DNA of 35,693 bases. Origin: Emiliania huxleyi CCMP1516. Lineage: Eukaryota > Haptophyta > Isochrysidales > Noelaerhabdaceae. Numbering within the stretch: position 1 is the first letter of the stretch; each line of letters starts with the position of its first letter. The stretch covers positions 24,162-59,854 of the forward strand of contig NW_005197951.1 of assembly GCF_000372725.1 (NCBI RefSeq), read 5' to 3'. Position numbers and translations under genes: made by a program. The notes below the pieces were generated by a model, which was given only the letters and a program-made list of their open reading frames with translations, was not told the origin of the DNA and did not search any database. This document shows positions 28,985-35,693 of the stretch, piece by piece.

Positions 28985-29172
28985 GTAAATCACGGCTACT
29001 TCAGAGGTAGAGGTAAAGGGCCCACGGCTGCCCAAGAGGTAAAGGTAAGAGGGCCGCAGGCCCTCAGAGGTAGAGGTAACCTAGACCCCTCCTACCCGGC
29101 CCTCTGGACCGAACAAAGATCGCAAGGGGGGGGACCTGTTCTTTTTTACCCACCTCACAGTAGAGAGGTGTC
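28985..29172 (+). repeat. dispersed repeat copy C with GAGGTAAA array
   Basis: Spaced copies of AGAGGTA(G/A)AGGTAA are followed by AACAAAGATCGCAAGGGGGG, GGACCTG and TTTTTTACCCACC. The order matches copy A read on its minus strand. Confidence 0.6.
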
Positions 29173-29683
29173 CGTTTTTATTTATTTATTTATGTGTTAG
29201 AGAGAGAGAGAGAGACTTTTAGCAATACCAAACAACTCTAACTAACACTCACACGTCATTTGTGGTGCCTGGAGGCTGGAGCCCTGTTCACGCGCGCGCG
29301 AGACGTGCAGACAGGGTTGCCAGGTGAGAGCGAATGGCGCGCTTCACGCCTCGCACAACAGAGAGAGAGATGCGCTCTGCATGGTGGGACATAAAAGAGA
29401 GCGTTTGTGTTAGTGCCAGTGCGCAGTGGCGGCACTTGGGACTTGGAGCACGAATGCGAGTAAATAAATAAGTAAAACGGGCACGCCAAACGAGGGGTAG
29501 GAGAAGGACAGGGTCCCCACCTGCACGAGCAGGATCATTGGAAGGACGATCAGGGGAAGAAAGAAAGGAAGCAAACAGACAACCCAAGGGAGGGATGGGA
29601 GGACGGCACGCCGCCACCACATAGCGGTCATGAGTGCTTTCTTTTAGGCGCGCCAGCCACGAGTCACGACCACCCCTACCTCG

Positions 29684-30232
29684 ATGGGCCGCTCGTCCCG
29701 CGAACTACACAAGGTGATCGTGGTCGGCCTCCCGACCACCTCCACCACCGAGGACCTGCTCAAGCTCGTCAAGCCGTACGGCAACGCGCTCGAGGCGGCG
29801 CATGCCGTCGACGCCGAGGGCAAGCCTCGCGGCTTTGCCTTTGTGCGCTTTGCCGACGCGGACGCGCAGCAGGCCGCCATCGCCGGGCTGGACAAGTCCG
29901 ACCTGGGAGGCCGGACACTGAACGTGCGCGCAGTCGAGGACCGCAGCGCCGGCGCCGCCTCGGCCGCCGCCAAGGGCAGGCCGTGCTTTGACTTTGCGCG
30001 CGGCAAGTGCTCGCGCGGCGCGGCGTGCAAGTGGGCGCACGTCAAGGTTGCGGACGCGGCGGCCGCCTCGCGCCGTCCCGACTGGCAGAAGACGCGCCCG
30101 GCGGTGGGCGCCGCGCCGGCGGACCTCTTTGGCTCGATCCCGGACGACTATTGCCGAAAGTACCAGCTGGGCAAGTGCCACCGCGGCGGCGCATGCCGGT
30201 GGAGGCACGAGATCTGGATGCCGGCGCAGGAC

Positions 30233-30263
<31 letters not shown>

Positions 30264-30604
30264 GCGGTGCGGACGCGGCCGAGGACGCGGACGTGGGCGA
30301 TGCGGGCCGCACGAGCAAGAAGGCGCGGCGCATCGGAGGGGAGGACGAGCCGCCGCCCGCCGCGGGCGGGGAGGTGGGCGAGCGCGCGCGCGGGCCCGAG
30401 ATCGGCTTCGGCGCGCAGCCACCCGCCGCGGCGATGCGAGCCACTTTGACGGCCGCGCTGGAGCGCAAGGAGGCGGCGTGGCGAGAGGCGCACCCCGAGG
30501 CGGAGGGCGAGCCGGTGCCCGCAGAGGCGCTGCGGCGCGACGTGGCGTGGAGCGCGATGCGCCGGATGCTCGAGAGGTGTCCTCGCGAGGTGGTGGGTGA
30601 GTAA
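29684..30604 (+). CDS. RRM and double CCCH zinc-finger RNA-binding protein
   Basis: A 306-aa frame starts at the ATG at 29684. Residues about 10-82 are an RNA-recognition motif with RNP2 VIVVGLP and RNP1 RGFAFVRF (49-56). Two CCCH fingers follow, each C-x7-C-x5-C-x3-H: CFDFARGKCSRGAACKWAH (101-119) and CRKYQLGKCHRGGACRWRH (157-175). The rest is low complexity (poly-Ala, a KKARR basic patch) and ends in a helical segment. Such proteins bind single-stranded RNA in splicing, 3'-end formation or mRNA decay, in nucleus or cytoplasm; which one is not visible. The last codons contain an excellent donor (GGTGAGTAAG), so a further 3' exon is possible (an acceptor lies before 30812), although it would overlap the convergent gene at 30856. 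Confidence 0.88.
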
Positions 30605-30855
30605 GGCGCGCTCTTTGCCCTTTTCGTTTCCCTGCGGCGTGGGTTTTTTTTCCGACGGGCTCTCCATTTCGCACCAGACCGTCCCGGGCCACAGGTGGGG
30701 GGTGGAGGGGCGCAGAGAGATAGGAGACGCCCTTCGCTTCCCCCGCCGGCTGCGTCGCTTGCCCCGTCCTCCTGCCCCGTCCTCCTGCTCTCTCTGCTCT
30801 CCCTCCTACCAGCTGCCAGAGCCGGCGGCGCCGCGCCACTGTGTCTCTCGTCGGA

Positions 30856-33800
30856 TCAAAGCGCGGCGTCGAGCTCGCTCTCTCGGCTCGCATCGCCGCC
30901 GCAGCCGCTGATCCTCGTCGCCGCCGCCTCGGCGATCTTCGCGCCGACACCAGCGCCATCCGCGCTCGCCGACTCGCCCGCCGCCTCGCTGTCCATGGCC
31001 TCCGCCCGGTCGCGCGCCCCCTCGAGCCAAGCGACCATGCGCCTCTCGAAGGTGTCGACCTCGCGCGCGCTCCCCAGCTGCACGACCGCGCCACTGTCCG
31101 CCCCTCCCTCCTCCTCCTTCTTGAGCCGCTGCGCCGCGCCCGACCAGGACCGCTGCGCGGCAGCCGCAGCCTACAGCAGCAGCACACGGACCTTCCGGCG
31201 GCGGAGACCAGAGATCGTGCAGGGCGCATGCCTGCACCTCGCGTGAAGGGACAGGGGGGGCTACCGAGTACAGTCACTAGCGCCGCTGGCGGCGGAATGG
31301 TGCGCCCCCTCTCGAGCGCCGGCTGGAATGACACGGGTGGTGGCTGAGTGCTCCAACGAGGTGTCTCTCCGGCATCTAGCGGCCGCCGCCTCCTCCTGCG
31401 CCGCCGCGACCGGCTCGAGTGCGAGGTAGAGCGCGTCGTCGCGCTTGTCGCGCCCGGGCGCCGCCTTGCCGCGCCCTCTGCCCGCCTTCCCCTCGGGGGG
31501 CTTCCCGATCCGAGCGAGCAGCGCCGGCACGTCCACCAGCGAGAAGGAAGGGCCGGCGGCCGAAGCAGCCGGCGGAGCCTGCAAAGTCACCCCATCGCCC
31601 GAGGCGTCCGCCGCCGCCGCCGCCGTCTCTGCCGCCGCCTCCGCCGCCGCTGCCTCCGCCGCCGCCGCCTCCGCCGCCGCCACAACCTCCGCCGCCGCCG
31701 CCGCCGCCGCCTCCCCCCGCGCCGATCGTCGGCCGGCTGGGGGCGGAGGCTTTGGAGGCGGGGGGGCGGCCTTGGCCTTGGCGCCGCCGCCCGCGCCGCC
31801 CTTTTGAGCCGCCGCCTTGCCGCGCCCCTTAGGAGGCAGCCGCCACTCCTTGCCGCACTGGCGCTCGCTGAACACCTATCCGAGACGAGCCGAGATGCCC
31901 CGAGGGGACCCCAGCCGGGACCGAGACTGGGCGCATGTCTCACGGCCTCGACAAACTCTTCGTCGAGCGTCTTTCCGTCGGCGTGGTACACGATTGCGAC
32001 GAAGCGCCCTCGGCCGCCGGAGAGCACGCGCGAGACGAGGGCCCTCCGCCACTCGACGGCGCCTGTGGACGTGTCTCGGACATGTCATGGACGTGTCGCG
32101 TGTCCGACGAGGCCCCTCCCCCGCGGACGGCGCCTCCCTCCTCCACCTCCACCTCGATGTGCTCCCCCTCGGTGACCGCCGCGCGCTCGAGCACCGACGC
32201 CTGCGCCGCGCGCCGTGGGCGTGCCGCGGACGTGTCTTGGACGCGCCGTCTCCCCGTAGCAGCTCTCGATCCGCATCCCCGCACAGCCGATCTCGGGCGA
32301 TCTCGGTCATCGCGGCTGATCTCGCACCTCGCCCCGCGGATCGGGCACCAGCCGGTAGACGCGCTCCTCGAGAGGAGAAAAGTGGAAATAGTGCGCGCCC
32401 GCCGCGTCGCGGCCGAGAAAGCGCGCGCGGCCCCCGCCCTGCGCCGCCGCACTCGCGCCCTCCTGCCTCGCCGCCTCGGAGACGATGGAGCGCTGCTCGA
32501 GCAGCGCCGCGTGGCAGAGGGCGTGTAGCAGCGCGCCTGCAGCAAGGCTCCAGAGAAAGCTCGGGGCTACCTCATCGCCGCGCGCGGCAGAGAGCGGTCC
32601 GCAGCAGCGCGCCGCGCATCGCCGGCGGCAGACCGGCGAGCCCGCTCTGCCCCTCGCGCCTACGGGGCAGATACCGACAAGGTTCACGGACGGTGCCTTC
32701 CCGCCTCGGCCAACCCGCGCCGCCCCTCGCGCCGCCGCAGCGTCCGCGCCGCCTCGCGTACGTCCCCGAGCGAGCTGACGATGGCCTGCAGCTCGAGGTT
32801 GGCTCGTTGCTCGAGGTGGGCTCGTTGTCGGCAGGGAGTCCACGAGCCATCCTCGAGCTCATCTCGGCGGATCTCGGAGGCTCTCGGCGGATCTCGCCTG
32901 CAGCTCCCCCCCCTCGAGGTACGGCTCGAGCTGCTCCGGGATGGCCTCGTCCGACTCGTCGAGTCGCCGTGCGAGTGCCATCTGCCCGTCCCAGTAGCAG
33001 AGTGCGCCCGCCAGCACCTCCTCGACCGACGCCGCGCGCGAGCCTGGGGAACGCGCCGCCAAGTGGGTAGGTCAACCTGCGCCCTCTCTCGAGATCAACT
33101 CGATCTCGGCTCGATCTCGGCTCGATCTCGGCTCGATCTCGCCGTCGACGCTGTGCGAGAGCGGCAGCCGCGCTAGGCGGAGGAGGGCGGCACACGCGTG
33201 CAGCAGGTACGCAGAGACGCGCGGCAGGCATGCGAGGCCGACCTGCAGGGGCGAACATTGCTCTCGACGAATGAATGGACGCGACGCGGCGGGCGAGACC
33301 AGTCCGAGGGGGGAACGAGACCAGCCTCGATCTCGTGCGAATCTCGTGCGAATCTCGTGCGAAACTCGGGCGAATCTCGGCGAATCTCGCGCACCTCGAG
33401 CTCAGGCAAACAGAAGGGCGGCAAGCCGAGGTGGTCGCCAAACGAGGCAAGGAACTGGCCGGCGGCGACGCAATCGGCGGACGAGCGCACCTGTAGGGAC
33501 GGGTGCTGGACGGGTCACGGACAGACACTGGACGTGTCCTGGACGTGTCGCCCCGGTGAAGACGGGGGGCCTCGCGTGATTCGCCGGCCGGCGGTCGAGC
33601 GATTGGCGGACGGCAACGTGCTCCGCCAGGCGGCGCGCATGCCGGCTCGGCGCACACGCGCGCCGCTCCGCGTCGGCCGCCGCGCGCTGCCGCGCCTTGC
33701 GCCAAGTGCAACCATCTCAGCGACTCTTGGTCAAACCTTGGCGACTCCCGGCTCCCGGCGACTCTCGCGCCTTTTCCGCCTCGACAAGCGCGAGGGTGTT

Positions 33801-34991
33801 CGGCGGCTGCGTCTCGATGCGAGCGCGCGAGGAGCGGCGTCTCCCCTCCGCATCGCAGCCGTCCTCGTCGCCGCCGCCTCCGTCCGAGTGCGCAGGCGGC
33901 GGCAGCCCGAGCACGATGCAGTCCGCGTCGACGGCGGAGGCGCGGGCGCGAACCTGCCTTGGCAGCGTCAGCACGACCTGCTCGAGGAGAGAGGCTCAAC
34001 CGCCGAGGTTCGCCGAGGTTCGCCGAGGTTCGCCGAGGTTCGCCGAGGTTCGCCGAGGTTCGACGAGGTTCGGAGGTTCGCCGAGGTTCGACGACGAGGT
34101 TCGCCGAGGTTCGCCGAGGTTCGCCTGCTCGAAGACGAGGTCGAGCCGCTCGCACTTTCTCGCGACAGCGCCCCCGTTGAGAGGGCTTCCGTGCGCGAGG
34201 TAGCACGAGGCAAAGACGTGCCGGACCGCGCACGCAAAGGCGAAGATGTCGCCGAGCTCGCCGGCGAGCAAGCGGTCGCGCACGTGCAGCAGCGTGAGCA
34301 GCGGCGGCGAGGCCGCCGCAGCCTCGCTCGGCGACAGGAACGGCCGCGAGAAGGAGAGGTGGCGAGGCGAGCACATCTCCTGCAGAATCTTGAGCATCGC
34401 GCGGCGCGACTCGTCCCACTCGAGGTCGAGCTCCTCGACGGCCTCCTCGCGGAGCGAGTCGGCGGCAGCGCGCGCCTCGGCGTCCGCCTTGAGGTCGAGC
34501 TCCGACTTCTCCGCCGCCGGCCGCCCGTGCGGTGCCGCCCCGCCTTCGGCATAGCCGCCGCCGCCGGCGGCGGCAGCGGGGGAGGGGGCGTCGGATATGA
34601 GGGCGAAGGCGGCCGCGTCTTCCGCCTCCACCAGCTCGCCGAGGGAGCGAGAACCCCGCTCCCGACGCGGCGGTGGCTGCCACCCATAGGCGAACTGGTC
34701 GGCGGACCCCACACACCGCCGCCGCTTCTGCTCTGGCTTCACCTGTCCGCCACGCGCTCGGCCGGCCTTTGCGCCACGCGAGGAGGGGCGTGAGGACGTA
34801 GGCGAGTCGTCGGAGAATGAGAAAGAGCTAGCTCGCTTCTGGCCTGCGTTGGCGCGTCGCTTCCGCGGCGACCGTGGCGATGTGGGCTCGTCTCTGTCCG
34901 CCTCCGCCTCGCCGTCGACGTGGTCGTATGCGGGCTCGGCGGCGGCTTCGTGGCCGCTGCCACCCAGCACGGCTAGAGGCGTAATCGTTGC
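30856..34991 (-). CDS. bromodomain-DDT-WHIM-Tudor chromatin protein, 14 exons
   Basis: Exons (minus): 34991-34125, 33977-33771, 33695-33564, 33490-33395, 33242-33152, 33043-32898, 32785-32733, 32659-32613, 32536-32328, 32291-32247, 32200-32134, 32062-31944, 31875-31381 and 31170-30856. They keep one frame throughout (at least 962 aa). The N-terminus is acidic and basic with a KRRR patch. A bromodomain-like helical bundle ends exon 1 (ESRRAMLKILQEMCS to VARKCERLDLVFEQ). Exons 4-5 resemble a DDT domain (GQFLASFGDHLGLPPFCLPE). Exon 9 is WHIM/D-TOX-like (ARFLGRDAAGAHYFHFSPLE). Exons 11-13 form a Tudor/Agenet-like segment (VEWRRALVSRVL, IVYHADGKTLDEEF). The last exons are Ala-rich and helical. Relatives are ISWI-remodeller subunits that bind acetylated histones and nucleosomal DNA. 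No PHD finger is seen. The start codon must lie upstream of 34991 in an exon I could not find. Nine of 13 donors are GC. Confidence 0.8.
33985..34124. repeat. CGAGGTTCGC array in an intron
   Basis: About twelve copies of the 10-nt plus-strand unit CGAGGTTCGC (and shortened variants) fill the 147-nt intron 33978-34124 of the bromodomain gene. On the coding strand the unit is GCGAACCTCG, and the donor GCGAAC is itself part of the unit. Confidence 0.9.
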
Positions 34992-35693
34992 CTGCGATGC
35001 CCCACTGAAAGAAAATTATCCTGCATGCCCCACTGAAAGAAAATTATCGATGAACACTTTCGATAGACCGAAAGTAAGATCGTTCGGTGCAGAAACCCCG
35101 GCCATGCCCATGTAACGCAATTGTGCTCGATTTTTTTGATTTTTTGGTCGAGAAGTGTCTCCAAGTCTTCTGGACCCATCGATGGCCGTCGCCTCGACGC
35201 CGCTCGTCGCGGCACCATCGTGCCCGGCCTGGGCGAAGCATCGTCGCGGGCGCCAGCCGCAGTTCGACGGCAAGCTTACTGCACGGGTGCAGCCACGTCC
35301 CAAAAAAATAAAATAAAATATTCTTAGCTTCAAGCCCCCCTCCGAGACTAGAGACAGAACCCAGAGATACATACGTCAAAGGGACTGCCCCCCGCCCCCA
35401 CTTGCCCTGACTGCACAGGATTGCGTGCCCCGAAGACGGCGACACATAGCGGGCCTGCGGGGGACACCACGCAAGGAGAGGGTGCGAAGGCTCGTTTGGG
35501 TGCTAGGTGGGACCATGAGGGGGGGTGGGCGAGGTCCTGTGGGGGTGAAATGTTGCGCGGCGAATTGGAACCTACCCCCTCGCCGCGCCGATCCTCACGC
35601 GGAGGGTGAAAACCCTGTGGGAGAAACCCCCCCGCGGTCGGCAGTCTTCAGAGTGGACCCCCCCCATGACCCCCTTCCTCCCCAGCTTCCCTT
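34992..35693. other. upstream region of bromodomain gene
   Basis: This stretch should contain the first intron, first exon and promoter of the minus-strand bromodomain gene, but I could not identify the start exon. A 24-bp duplication with two acceptor-like sites is at 34997-35048. The remainder to the window end shows no supported gene. Confidence 0.4.
34997..35048 (-). repeat. duplicated 3' splice-site sequence
   Basis: The plus-strand unit ATGCCCCACTGAAAGAAAAT (and TATC) occurs at 34997-35020 and 35025-35048. On the coding strand each copy is a pyrimidine-rich stretch with TTTTCTTTCAG, i.e. a strong acceptor, 28 nt apart, just upstream of the first recognised exon. Confidence 0.8.

Larger units (their letters stand above)
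27534..29683. other. repeat-rich intergenic region
   Basis: I find no gene here. It holds two GAGGACCTCT arrays, a foldback element, a 33-36 nt tandem duplication, GAGATCAC repeats, dispersed-repeat copy C, and AT-rich stretches around 27950-28130 and 29165-29200. From about 29200 to 29683 only low-complexity sequence is seen, presumably including the promoter of the RRM gene. Confidence 0.55.

Noticed and set aside
28150..29090. CRISPR-like arrays
   Set aside because: Repeats are immediate tandem units or short words without unique spacers of regular size, and the DNA is eukaryotic.
31587..32027. Poly-Arg/Ala frames on the plus strand opposite the last bromodomain exons
   Set aside because: They are antisense readings of an alanine-rich coding region.
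32572..34716. Very long open frame (about 714 codons) on the minus strand
   Set aside because: It runs through introns and exons of the bromodomain gene in mixed frames, is Arg/Ala-rich with no domain, and exists because GC-rich DNA has few stops.

Overview
This window is nuclear DNA from a GC-rich, intron-rich single-celled eukaryote. A haptophyte alga of the Emiliania/Chrysochromulina type is my best guess, with a pelagophyte as the alternative. The evidence is the multi-exon genes for eukaryotic families, very short spliceosomal introns, abundant GC-AG splice junctions and heavy microsatellite content. The species assignment is inference.

Layout. 1-929 holds no gene, only one copy of a dispersed repeat. 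930-3123 (-) is a six-exon LRR-protein kinase. 3227-3421 is a CA microsatellite. 4400-6483 (+) is a six-exon pentatricopeptide (PPR) protein. 6484-11341 is mostly intergenic, with a palindromic MITE-like element (7710-7951), a decayed minus-strand coding remnant (8587-9300) and short repeats. 11342-13246 (-) is a six-exon SLC35B1-type transporter, divergent from a single-exon gene of unknown function at 13436-14731 (+). 15016-16829 (-) is a gene for a lysine- and alanine-rich protein of unknown function.

17454-20850 is the most unusual region. Three arrays of the 9-mer AAGTGACGG/CCGTCACTT delimit two facing ambisense units. Each unit pairs an ORF of unknown function with a broken CRESS-DNA-type Rep helicase (SF3). 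I read it as two decayed, virus- or plasmid-like Rep elements integrated head to head.

Further right, 20919-22418 (+) encodes a TMEM53/DUF829-like alpha/beta-hydrolase with ankyrin repeats inserted before its catalytic histidine. 23021-24729 (+) is a five-exon NADH-cytochrome b5 reductase. 26298-27533 (+) carries a Tudor-like domain. 27534-29683 is repeat-rich intergenic DNA. 29684-30604 (+) is an RRM plus double-CCCH zinc-finger RNA-binding protein. 30856-34991 (-) is a 14-exon chromatin protein (bromodomain, DDT, WHIM-like and Tudor-like segments).

I could place 34 introns by reading frame and family conservation. 19 use GC donors, 14 GT and one apparently GA. In most of them the first bases of the intron repeat the first bases of the next exon, about a third are 68-76 nt long, and longer ones often carry tandem arrays around a CTCGGC core. 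This looks like the footprint of intron gain by a duplicating, introner-like process. The genes are unrelated housekeeping and regulatory genes; no metabolic cluster is evident.
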